Made by a program: the position numbers and the translations under genes. Source: Pigoraptor vietnamica (Eukaryota; Opisthokonta; Filasterea). From it: a stretch of DNA of 25,000 nucleotides. This document shows positions 1 through 7,572 of the stretch, piece by piece. The notes under the pieces are model-generated. The model searched no databases. It had not been told where the DNA came from and worked only from the letters and a program-made list of their open reading frames with translations. Numbering within the stretch: position 1 is the first letter of the stretch; each line of letters starts with the position of its first letter. The stretch is from NCBI GenBank assembly GCA_943704525.1, contig CALSCQ010000985.1:1-25000 (forward strand), in the 5' to 3' direction.

Positions 1-20
1 GGGGGGGGAGGGGGAGGGGG
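1..20 (+). other. G-run tract
   Basis: The window opens with three runs of five or more G separated by single A bases. One run is long enough to count twice, so a G-quadruplex is possible on this strand. The tract is cut by the window edge and no gene can be tied to it. It lies 70 bases beyond the stop codon of the minus-strand gene that ends at 91. Confidence 0.4.
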
Positions 21-90
21 ATCAGTGTTGAGTCTGATACCCACGAGGTACAATTTTCGGTGCATAATTGTGCCGCTGCAGCGGTCAATG

Positions 91-821
91 TCAAGTCACA
101 GCCACGACATACGCGACACCCACGCAAGCCTGCGCGCTCTGCTTGAAGCACTCGGCGATCGTCGTTAGCAAGAGGAGCTGTGACCGCGCCAGCAGGTCCA
201 TCTCGTCGTCCGGCGTACACGAGACATTCTACACACGCGCAATTGCGTGAGCGATATGTGAATAACGGTCTGATCAACAGCGTGACCTACCAATTACACA
301 CTGTGCGTTCGCACGCACGCACATACACACACACATACACGCACACACACACGCACACGCACACGCATAGGCACACGTACACACAAATCGGAATGTCAAA
401 TGTGCGAACGTCACCACGGCGCACCTTCGTGAGGCTCTCGAGGAGGGTGACCAGGGCATTGACGACGGTGCCCAAGCGCTGGTCGCTGACCTTCACGAGG
501 AACTTCCTCGTCTGCTCAAGGATCTCCCGGTCCTGCGCCGTCTCAGACTCGGGCCGTCCATTGCACGGCAGCTGTGCGTGCGACAGCAACAGCAGCATGA
601 GTCACTTACAATCTGCCTCGCAACTGCGCCTGTGACAGATAGCAACCCCTGAAGTCGCCTAAGAGGCCACTCTCAACGCGCATGCGTTTAACGAAGTCTC
701 AAAGAAGTCCGACACGATTTCACACACTTGCGGCTGCTGACTCGTCACCGAAACCGAAACCCACCTTTTCACCGAGTCGATTGATGAGCGCCAAGATGAG
801 CTTTGTGTCTCCCGAGGCCAT
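91..821 (-). CDS. small three-exon protein of unknown function
   Basis: I do not recognise the product. The inferred exons, read on the minus strand, are 821-765 (19 codons), 571-425 (49 codons) and 228-91 (45 codons plus stop), giving 113 residues. The start ATG has a strong GCCATGGCC context. Donors are AAG|GTGGGT and AAG|GTGCGC, the same form as in the giant gene of this window, and both joins are phase 0. Introns would be 193 and 196 bases. The first acceptor follows a pyrimidine-rich run. The last acceptor (GTGTAG) lacks one and is the weakest join. The product is mostly helical-looking, with ILEQTRKFLVKVSDQRL and LLLLTTIAECFKQ segments and four cysteines. An alternative start at 895 would give a hydrophobic, signal-peptide-like N-terminus in another frame, but that stretch also resembles a pyrimidine tract with a CCAG acceptor, so a 5' UTR intron is equally possible. 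Confidence 0.5.
303..387. repeat. (CA)n-rich microsatellite
   Basis: This imperfect CA/CACG tract lies inside the second proposed intron of the minus-strand gene, where it reads as TG on the coding strand just after the splice donor. TG tracts downstream of donors recur in this window. Confidence 0.85.
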
Positions 822-1481
822 GGCTGAACCGTGTCAGCGAGGACTGGCAGAAGAAAAAGGGCAAGCAACGTGAGTGAGACGACGTATTCGCGCATCGTAG
901 TATTCCCCTCCACCTCCACACCGCACCGACGCACGATTATCCAAAGACATTACACAAAAAAGAGCGCATCTATGGGCAAAGCGCACGAATGGAGGAGTAC
1001 GCACTCGGAAACACACGCAGGTGTGTGAGCGCGCTGCAAGGCAACGCCCACATGTCGCACACAGCACGCAAGTCTGCCACACGCACCCTCGAGACTCCCC
1101 GCACACCAAAAGCCTCGGTCACAGGGCGCGCTCAAGCTGGCGCATCCCCGGCGCACAGAGAGCTGATCTACCACACAGGGGCAGTCGTGACGAGACCGAA
1201 CACGCGAGACTGAATCACGGGAAATCGCAGAGCCAAAACAGGCGCTTCTTTCAGCAGAGACACCCCGTGTGGAGGGTTACCAAGGGTGTGCAATTACGCT
1301 GCAAGTTCTATGGCATGTGCGGAGCGTGCATGGGGCTCTTTAGCTGAAGAGTGGATGCGAGTGCGACCCAAAAAGATGCCTCTATGTGCCGAGTGTGGTG
1401 GCTGTTTTTTGTTTTGATTCGCGTTCGGCGGTACATTTCCATAGTGAACGAGGCCGGCCCAAAATAAATCGAACGCAAGAT

Positions 1482-1533
1482 CACGTGGAATCACGTGATC
1501 GGCCACGTTATGTCACGTGGCTATAGTCACGTG
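1482..1533. promoter_or_regulatory. cluster of four CACGTG (E-box/G-box) sites
   Basis: CACGTG occurs at 1482, 1492, 1514 and 1528, each preceded by T, with a further CCACGTT at 1503. TCACGTGA-type palindromes are the classical targets of bHLH-zip and some bZIP factors. Four in 52 bases, between two divergent genes, is far above chance and points to a shared upstream control region. That a factor binds here is inference. Confidence 0.6.
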
Positions 1534-1974
1534 ATGGTGCATTGGGGATTTCAGCGGCCGAGGGCTCGCCTCAATTGGACCCGCAAGCCCAGCTGATTCT
1601 TCAGTTCTGCACTGGCCTTTCGCACGTGCGTGGTGTGCCTCCCTTTTTTCTTGCGTTCCTATGAGAGTGATTCAGTTACAGGCCCGATACTCCGGCAGTG
1701 CCCTGGCCCTGCGACGGCCGATTCAGCCGCGGTGTGCTACTGACCCGCATCGCCTCGGAAATCGACACAACTCAGTGACGGTAAGGAAGCAAGAGTCGAG
1801 ATGGCATGCACAAGCCATTGTCGCATTCGTTTTGACGTGCCTCAGCTCATTTCCCGCAATTCCGGCAGACGTCCGGTCAACTCAGCGCTGAAACTCTGAA
1901 CGGCTGTGTGCAAGAAACAGCTAAGTGCCCCCGGTGAGGCGGCGGGCTTCGCACTGATCAACCGCACGAACAAG

Positions 1975-2110
1975 GTTAGTGACAGTGGAGGTCGCGTGTA
2001 ACAGTGCTTTCCTCAGCCGTTCCCGGTCTGGTCGTCCGGCACTTGCCATTCAATAGTGCAGCCGCGTTTTGGCAGAAAGGTTAACACATTCCATGTACTG
2101 TACGTTGCAG
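1975..2110 (+). other. possible 5' UTR intron of the glycosyltransferase gene
   Basis: An AAG|GTTAGT donor at 1974/1975 and a TTGCAG acceptor ending at 2110 would remove 136 bases from the leader, in line with the other introns here. A GTAAGG donor at 1781 is an alternative. The coding start at 2137 is not affected. Confidence 0.3.
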
Positions 2111-2136
2111 CAGTCGCGACTGATGTGAGCGAAGCC

Positions 2137-4305
2137 ATGTCACTCTTTCCGTACCTCCCGTTGAGCCTTCGGCGCGCGCTCATCAAGTGGCCGGTGCGCA
2201 CGAAGATCCTCTTGTCCCTTGCCGCGGTTGCCCTTGTGCTGCTTTTTGTGGTGCCTCGTCAAATGGGTGACACGGCGAAACCAGAGGCAGACGCCGAGGA
2301 AGCACTCACCGACCGCGAGCACGTTGACGTGCCCGTGGCTGCGCCGCCCACGGCAGCTTCTGTGGAGGACGCTGAGAACATTGCGTTCGCTGTCGCAAAC
2401 GGCGTCACGGCACCGGAACTGCGCGTGTTTCTCGACAGCCTCAAGAAGTACGTCATGTCCCGCACGCGCATCGTGCTCATCGTCGACGAAGAGATGCCCG
2501 GAGCCACCGGCCTCCCCGAATTTGTCGGTTCCGGCGTCGAGATAATCACGGTGCGGCCGAAGGAATACCCGTTCCCGTGGCGCTACTACCAGCCGTCGTC
2601 GTGGCGCTACTATGCGTACCAGATATACCTCAAGGAGAGCAAGACGCAGTTCAAGCGAATCCTTCTCGCCGACGCGCGCGACACGGTCTTCCAGTCGGAC
2701 CCGTTCGCGATCATCAAGGAGAACGCACTCTACCTCTTCTACGAGTGGGGACGGTCGACGATAGGCAACCCCAACCCTGGGAAGGACCGGGAGGACAACA
2801 CTAACCGCCAGACGATCGTCAAGTGCTATGGCTGGACGAAGATGGAGGACATTCAGTCGCGCCCAGTCTGCAACGCGGGCTTCATGGTCGGCACCGCCCG
2901 CGCCGTCCTTCCCTTCGTCGACTTGATGGTGAGGGAGCTGTCGAGGCTCTACGACTGCGAGGAGCGCGCGACGGACCAGGCGGCGCTCAACTATCTCCTG
3001 CACACGGGCCAGATCGGCCGCGCCGTCGGCAACGTCAAGGCCCTGCATGTCGAAAGCGGTCCCGTCGTGTCGCTCAAGTACATTCCCACGACGAGCGACA
3101 AATTCGACGCAGACGGCCAACTGATCAACGGCGCGGGCGTTCCGTACGCCGTCGTGCACCAGTGGGACACGCACAAACAGGTCGCCGCCGCCGTCTACAA
3201 GCGCTACCCTGACCCGGGGAGGACCTTTGAGGACGTCGTGGACGACAGCGCGATCGTGGAAGAGGAGCAGGTCACGTACTTTTCGGACGAAGGCAAGGAG
3301 GTCAACGAGGCGCCTCCGAGCAAGGCGATGCTGCGGATGATGCGGACCGACTGGACGGGCCGCCGCCGCCTCGTGCTCGCGTACGGGACGTCGGACGTGG
3401 AGCGTCTGGCGCTATTTCTCGTCAGCCTACGCCACGCCGTGCGAATGACGTCGACGACGATGCCCCTCTTGCCGCTGGGTACGGACATTGTGTTGTTTGA
3501 AGAGACCGTCGCGATGCCCCAGATACAGTGGATGGCGGAGCGCTTCACGGTCACGATACTGCCGAAGGAGTCGGCGGACGGCGAGCCGGTCGCGAAGCAG
3601 ACGCTCTACAAGGACTACCTCGAGGCCCACGGCGACAAGTACACGGACGTGTTGCTCGCGGATGCGTCGGACACTTACTTCCAGTCGGACCCCTTCTTTG
3701 TGGCGTCGGCGAAGAAGCAGCTCCACGTGTTCAACGAGATCAAGGGGGCGAAGGTCGGCAGCACGCGCGCGCGCGACGGGAGCCAGATCTCGCAGGCGAT
3801 CATGCTGTGCTTTGGCGACGGGGAGCTGGCCGAGGTCATCGACCACACCATTAGCTCGGCGGGGATTGTGCTCGGCGGCCCAGCGGCCGTCCGCCTGTAC
3901 ACTGGGTATGTCGGCAGCTTCTACTCTTCGTCGCCGCGGTGCAACATGCACGCAAGGGGCGAGTCTGCCGCGCACAACTACGTGGTCCTGTCGGGGCTGT
4001 TGACGGGCGGGGCGGCCGGCGTGGACGTTGTGCCGCATGCGAACGAGGAGGGGCACGTCTGCAACTTCGAATACGAGACTGCGGAGCCGTCGCTCGCAAC
4101 GTATGACGACGGCGAGTACGTCCTCAATGCGGCGGGCGAGGTCTGCGGCGTCATCCACGAACTGGCGGCTGTTCCGAAGGTCACCGAGTTGTTCGCTGCC
4201 AAGTACGCCGGCACGCTCCGCGAGGCGCGCGCAGAGCGCGACAAGCACTTGCGCACGCAGTACAACCACAAGCACGGCGCAGGGGACGCGCAGCCAAGGG
4301 CTTGA
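2137..4305 (+). CDS. type II membrane protein with two glycosyltransferase-like (GT-A) domains
   Basis: This gene encodes 722 residues from the first in-frame ATG; the frame is open upstream but has no earlier ATG. A basic N-terminus and one membrane segment (about 24-40, ILLSLAAVALVLLFVV) suggest a Golgi/ER type II anchor with the rest in the lumen. Two homologous domains follow, about 80-370 and 405-700. Domain 1 has LLADARDTVFQSDPF (D179, D182; a DxD-like metal/nucleotide-sugar site), NAGFMVG (N246), TDQAALN (D280) and VVHQWDTH (H341). This order is typical of GT-A nucleotide-diphospho-sugar transferases. Domain 2 repeats it as LLADASDTYFQSDPF (D509, D512), but the DQ position is ES (609-610) and the HQWD position is IHEL (H674), so it may be inactive or altered in specificity. 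Donor sugar and acceptor cannot be read from the sequence. No intron is evident in the coding part. Confidence 0.85.
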   Translation: MSLFPYLPLSLRRALIKWPVRTKILLSLAAVALVLLFVVPRQMGDTAKPEADAEEALTDREHVDVPVAAPPTAASVEDAENIAFAVANGVTAPELRVFLDSLKKYVMSRTRIVLIVDEEMPGATGLPEFVGSGVEIITVRPKEYPFPWRYYQPSSWRYYAYQIYLKESKTQFKRILLADARDTVFQSDPFAIIKENALYLFYEWGRSTIGNPNPGKDREDNTNRQTIVKCYGWTKMEDIQSRPVCNAGFMVGTARAVLPFVDLMVRELSRLYDCEERATDQAALNYLLHTGQIGRAVGNVKALHVESGPVVSLKYIPTTSDKFDADGQLINGAGVPYAVVHQWDTHKQVAAAVYKRYPDPGRTFEDVVDDSAIVEEEQVTYFSDEGKEVNEAPPSKAMLRMMRTDWTGRRRLVLAYGTSDVERLALFLVSLRHAVRMTSTTMPLLPLGTDIVLFEETVAMPQIQWMAERFTVTILPKESADGEPVAKQTLYKDYLEAHGDKYTDVLLADASDTYFQSDPFFVASAKKQLHVFNEIKGAKVGSTRARDGSQISQAIMLCFGDGELAEVIDHTISSAGIVLGGPAAVRLYTGYVGSFYSSSPRCNMHARGESAAHNYVVLSGLLTGGAAGVDVVPHANEEGHVCNFEYETAEPSLATYDDGEYVLNAAGEVCGVIHELAAVPKVTELFAAKYAGTLREARAERDKHLRTQYNHKHGAGDAQPRA

Positions 4306-4800
4306 CCGGATCAGGCCGCGTCAGTGCCGGCGGCTGGCATGTCCCGCGGCAGCACCAAGGCGGCCAAGCGTGAGAGTCGCCTTCCCTTTTAATTAATGAG
4401 ACTGTCTTTTACTGTTTGGAGTGGGGCGCAATTGTCGTGCGCTGCGATTGTAGCTCTCGGCTCGGCGGCTGGCCGTCCGGCCGGGCGCCCGGTCGCCGCC
4501 AGTCCGTCCCCGGCCGCCATGCATCCGTGCGGCGAAACTCGGTGCTCAGGGCACCGATGCGCGTTGCGTCAACATTAAAAGCAATTGTGAGAGGGCTTTG
4601 TGTTTCTCTGTGGCTTTTGGGGCCCACATGCATGCAGCTGTCTGTTTGAATTTTGCAGGCTTGGCTGATCAAGTGCCTGACTTTGAACCGCCGATCTCAG
4701 GGTCAGGGTAACCGTGGGAGAGGACTGTTACCAGCGCTGCGCACACTCACTCTTTTCTTTTGAACGGATTAATCAGCTTTTTCCCTTTCATACGACAACG

Positions 4801-4959
4801 CTCCTTTCGGCGCAAGAATGGCGCTCCGGGATTCTTCAGGTGCCGGTGTTGGGCGCACGATAAGGCATTCGTATTCGTGGACATCCTCGACATGCGGCGC
4901 ATGCTTCACGATCGGTCGCACTCTCTCTCTCCGAGAATTTTATGAAGAGCATTTTGAAG
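4801..4959 (+). repeat. dispersed repeat copy A, ending in a splice-donor-like TTGAAG|GT
   Basis: Bases 4801-4892 match 16632-16723 at all but about five positions. The flanks diverge, then both copies end with TTATGAA and TTGAAG|GT, followed at once by a TG tract. Copy A carries an ATG at 4818, whose frame starts MALR and shares GAGVGRTIRHSYSWTSST with copy B, and a second ATG at 4942 (MKSILK). The 4818 frame is shifted before the donor relative to copy B. From ATG 4942 the donor is phase 0 and would read in frame into 5579 and then the beta-trefoil gene, but that join is speculative. Copy A may be a duplicated promoter plus first exon, or a mobile or segmental repeat. Confidence 0.7.
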
Positions 4960-5185
4960 GTTTGTGTGCGTGCGCGCGCGCGTGTGTGTGTGTGTGTGTG
5001 TGCGTATGCGTGTGCGTGCGTGTGTGTGTGCGTGTGTGTGTGTGTGTATTATGTGTGTTTCATGTCAGTGTGCGTGTGCGTGGGTTTGCGTGGCCGGTGG
5101 GTGCTGGTGTATGTGTGTGCGAGTGTATGTATGTTTGTTGGTGAGTGAGTGAGTGAGTGAGTGTGTGTGTGTGTGTGTGTGTGTG
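4960..5185. repeat. (TG)n microsatellite with interruptions
   Basis: This is a run of TG/TGCG units broken by short unique stretches near 5050 and 5085-5110, plus a (GAGT)n patch at 5143-5162. It starts directly after the donor-like GAAG|GT of repeat copy A. Reading frames through it give only Cys/Val or Thr/His runs and are not genes. Confidence 0.9.
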
Positions 5186-5638
5186 GAAGATGTGGGCTGC
5201 CGATTTGTGTGTCATGTGTGTGTTTTTGTGTACATTCGTGCACGTTAGAGCAATAAAGAAACTGGACCTCAAGAGAATGCAAACGCACCTTCCACGCGTC
5301 GCACTTTGCCCCGTCCATCCGTCTCGTCACTCGCGTCATCATCGCTATGCTTCCTCTTCCCGCGGACCCCCTCCCGCCCACGATGCTCGTCATCATTTCG
5401 ACTAGCATCCATGGCCCGCGCAAACTTTTTGTTGGCGCAGAGGAAACGGTCTCAGAATTTGCATTGACTAGGCACATGAACACCCCGGATGATTCAGAGT
5501 AGCTGTGACGTCAGGTGTGATGGCCCGTCTTCGTTCCTGTAATATGTAAACACAACAGTCTGACATTTTTGTTCGCAGACGGCAACAAGAATTTCAACAT
5601 GCGCACAGGCTCGTAGCACTATACGTCCCATAGAAGAA

Positions 5639-6526
5639 ATGGGCGACCCGCGCAACGTCCAGGTGAACGTGCTGGCGGCGGGAGGGACGCCTCACAACAG
5701 GCGGTTTCTCAGCACCCCTCAGGAGGGACACATGCTCGACATCTACTCGCACGACGACAACTCGGGAAGGCAGGTCTGGAATATTGTGCATCTTCCCGAT
5801 GGCACGGTCAACATCTGCATCGCGGGAGGCGTGTTTGGAGGGCGGTGCTTCCTCAGTTGCACTGCCGACGGAGGCCACGTCGATCTCTACACACACGACG
5901 ACAACTCGGGTCGGCAACGCTGGAAGCTCAAATACATGCCCGACGGGACGGTTCGCATCAAAGTCGCGGGCGGTGTGCACGACGACTCGCGCCGTTTTCT
6001 CAGCTGCACGAGCGAGGGATCGCGCGTTGACCTCTACAGTCACGATGACGACTCCGGCCGCCAGCGCTGGCGCTTTTTGCCACCCGCGAGCGGACTGTAC
6101 AACATATTCGTGGGGGGCGGCACTGGAGAGCGCCGCATGCTGAGCGTGCCGATGGAGGCGACGCACGTGGATCTGTGGACACACGACGACAATTCCGGGC
6201 GCCAAAAGTGGCAGCTGCAGCGCACCTCGCCCGAGGGCGTCTACACGGTGTGCATCGGCGGCGGCACTCATCACGGGCGTCGCTTTCTCAGCACGACGGA
6301 CAACGGGGGCCACGTGGACCTCTACACGCACGACGACAACTCTGGGCGTCAGAAGTGGCGCTTCACGCACCTCAAGGACGGCACGTGGAGCGTCCATGTC
6401 GCGGGAGGCGTGTCGGACCCCAACCACTGGCACCTCAGCTGCACATCGGACGGCGGCCGCGTGGACCTGTGGACGCACGACGATTTCTCTGGGCGGCAGC
6501 GCTGGCGTCTCGTGCGCATTGGTTAG
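5639..6526 (+). CDS. ricin-type beta-trefoil protein with six QxW repeats
   Basis: The product has 295 residues and consists almost wholly of six repeats of 47-49 residues. Each has a GG turn, an R-x-F-L-S-type strand and a closing DLYTHDDNSGRQKW-like motif. Q-x-W is kept in all six (GRQVW, GRQRW, GRQRW, GRQKW, GRQKW, GRQRW). Three such repeats make one beta-trefoil, so this is two trefoils in tandem, as in carbohydrate-binding ricin-B-like lectins. Sugar binding is inferred from the fold. The near-identity of the motif between repeats suggests recent internal duplication or strong selection. No signal peptide follows ATG 5639. The frame is open upstream to a TTCGCAG acceptor at 5578, so a spliced N-terminal extension is possible. 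The long frame on the opposite strand mirrors this repeat gene and is not counted. Confidence 0.85.
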   Translation: MGDPRNVQVNVLAAGGTPHNRRFLSTPQEGHMLDIYSHDDNSGRQVWNIVHLPDGTVNICIAGGVFGGRCFLSCTADGGHVDLYTHDDNSGRQRWKLKYMPDGTVRIKVAGGVHDDSRRFLSCTSEGSRVDLYSHDDDSGRQRWRFLPPASGLYNIFVGGGTGERRMLSVPMEATHVDLWTHDDNSGRQKWQLQRTSPEGVYTVCIGGGTHHGRRFLSTTDNGGHVDLYTHDDNSGRQKWRFTHLKDGTWSVHVAGGVSDPNHWHLSCTSDGGRVDLWTHDDFSGRQRWRLVRIG

Positions 6527-6552
6527 AAGTCCGCGTGGACTTCGTACGTTTT

Positions 6553-6680
6553 TGAGTGTGTGTGTGTTGTGTGTGTGTGTGTGCGTGTGTGTATGTTGTG
6601 TAGCGTGTGTGTTGTGTACGTGTAGTGTGGATGTGTGCTATGTGTGAGCGTGTGCGCGCGCGCGTGTGTGTGTACGCGCG
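6553..6680. repeat. (TG)n-rich microsatellite
   Basis: Imperfect TG, TGTTG and CGCG units start about 25 bases after the beta-trefoil stop codon, probably in the 3' UTR. The stretch from 6681 to 6898 holds no gene I can support, although the frame of the next entry stays open through part of it after a TTTCACAG acceptor-like site near 6789. Confidence 0.8.
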
Positions 6681-6898
6681 CGCCGGCGCTGTGCTTCTTT
6701 GCGTGCGTGTGGTGCATGGCACCGGCGGCCGACTGACGTGTGCATTGTGTGCGCGGGTTCATGTGTGCGGCTAATTTTGCGTTTCACAGATTGGAATACA
6801 CCGACGTGTTGCAGCTTCGTGTTGCCCACTCGCATGGAAACAAACACTGTTGGACGGAAGAAGGGGCAGAGGAGGGCAGTAAAATCGGGTTGGCCATA

Positions 6899-7150
6899 AT
6901 GCATGTCGGCCGACCGGCAGCGGCCGAGTGGAAAATGGTACTGAGTTACGTATCTACACAACTTCATTGCAAACAGTGCAGTAAAGACGACAGAGTACAG
7001 GCCGAAAAAAGATGCACCTACTGCGGCCGCAACCTAATGTTCCGGCTCGGCAAGACACTGAGTAGCCCGGCGGCGGCGGCCGGCGCGGCCGGGCGGGCCG
7101 GCTGGTCACGGACCGCGGGCCATGCCGGAGCTGCCGGTGACATTCACTGA
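6899..7150 (+). CDS. doubtful small protein with CxxC...CxxC zinc-ribbon-like motif
   Basis: From ATG 6899 this frame gives 83 residues. Its core, LHCKQC followed twelve residues later by CTYC, has the spacing of a zinc ribbon or a transposase-tail Cys cluster. The C-terminal third is low-complexity Ala/Gly from a GC-rich patch. The frame extends upstream without a stop as far as an acceptor-like CACAG near 6789. Codon use here (AAA, ACA, AGT, GTA) is unlike the strongly GC3-biased neighbours, so it may be a young, transferred or relic sequence, or chance. I cannot name a family. Confidence 0.25.
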   Translation: MHVGRPAAAEWKMVLSYVSTQLHCKQCSKDDRVQAEKRCTYCGRNLMFRLGKTLSSPAAAAGAAGRAGWSRTAGHAGAAGDIH

Positions 7151-7572
7151 ACGGCTCAGGCGCCTTTTCTCCGTGTGGGCCGATAAAAACCTCGAAAACC
7201 AACGATACCGCTCGTACTACTCAGTAATGACGAGGTCGCGGTGCCAGAGACTTGAGGAAGTGGCCCACGCCGATGCCGACTGCCCGGTCCCGCCGGCCGC
7301 GCTGAGTCAGGGCTAACCCAAGCGCCGTCACCAATGACCAAGTTGCATCCGGGGTATGCGCCGCGGTTGTGATTGGCTGGTATTGTGTACCAAAGCCAAT
7401 TTGGCGCGTGATGATTGGTCCGGGTGTAATTGTGTCCGTACACACCACGCACACACACTCGCACTGCACTCGCACACTTGAAAATCTCTTCGACGACCCC
7501 TCTCGAAGCTTTCAACAAGAAAGAAGCTGCTTATTGCTTACATTGCGCGTACCGGGCACTTTGTGTCGGAGA
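7151..7572 (+). promoter_or_regulatory. promoter and leader of the giant gene, with four CCAAT boxes
   Basis: CCAAT boxes occur at 7331 (+), 7372 (-), 7396 (+) and 7414 (-), all within 90 bases and in alternating orientation. Next to the third is TTTGGCGC (7400-7407), which matches the E2F consensus. CCAAT boxes of this density are classical NF-Y-type promoter signals. The region ends in a pyrimidine-containing leader before ATG 7573. No gene is seen in the stretch. Confidence 0.55.

Larger units (their letters stand above)
822..2136. other. divergent intergenic region
   Basis: This 1.3 kb lies between the start of the minus-strand gene and the start of the plus-strand glycosyltransferase gene, so it probably holds both promoters. 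No reading frame in it looks like protein. It contains a cluster of CACGTG boxes (1482-1533), one CCATAGT (1439) and one CTATAGT (1521) motif matching the array near 22000, an AATAAA at 1463, a pyrimidine-rich stretch near 1640, and a possible 5' UTR intron at 1975-2110. A 76-codon ATG frame from 1661 to 1891 has no convincing composition and may just be 5' leader. Confidence 0.7.
4306..5638. other. intergenic region with dispersed repeat and TG tract
   Basis: This is about 1.3 kb between two plus-strand genes. The first part is probably 3' UTR of the glycosyltransferase gene and holds no credible frame. It is followed by copy A of the 92-bp repeat (4801-4892), a shared splice-donor-like end (4959), a long TG tract and an AATAAA at 5252. 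From 5579, just after a TTCGCAG acceptor, the reading frame is open into the beta-trefoil gene, so its transcript may have an upstream exon. Confidence 0.65.

Noticed and set aside
659-895. Minus-strand frame with a signal-peptide-like start (MREYVVSLTLLALFLLPVLA)
   Set aside because: The hydrophobic run coincides with a pyrimidine tract ending in CTGCCAG, and the frame does not join in phase with the downstream exons, whereas ATG 821 does. Kept only as an alternative 5' end.
1661-1891. 76-codon ATG frame upstream of the glycosyltransferase gene
   Set aside because: No codon bias or domain; better explained as leader or promoter sequence.
2140-3174. 344-codon frame antisense to the glycosyltransferase gene
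   Set aside because: Its composition (Arg/Val/Ala-rich) is the mirror of a GC3-biased gene, and the plus-strand frame has clear domains.
5594-6478. 294-codon antisense frame over the beta-trefoil gene
   Set aside because: It repeats with the same period as the real repeats on the other strand and is a shadow of them.
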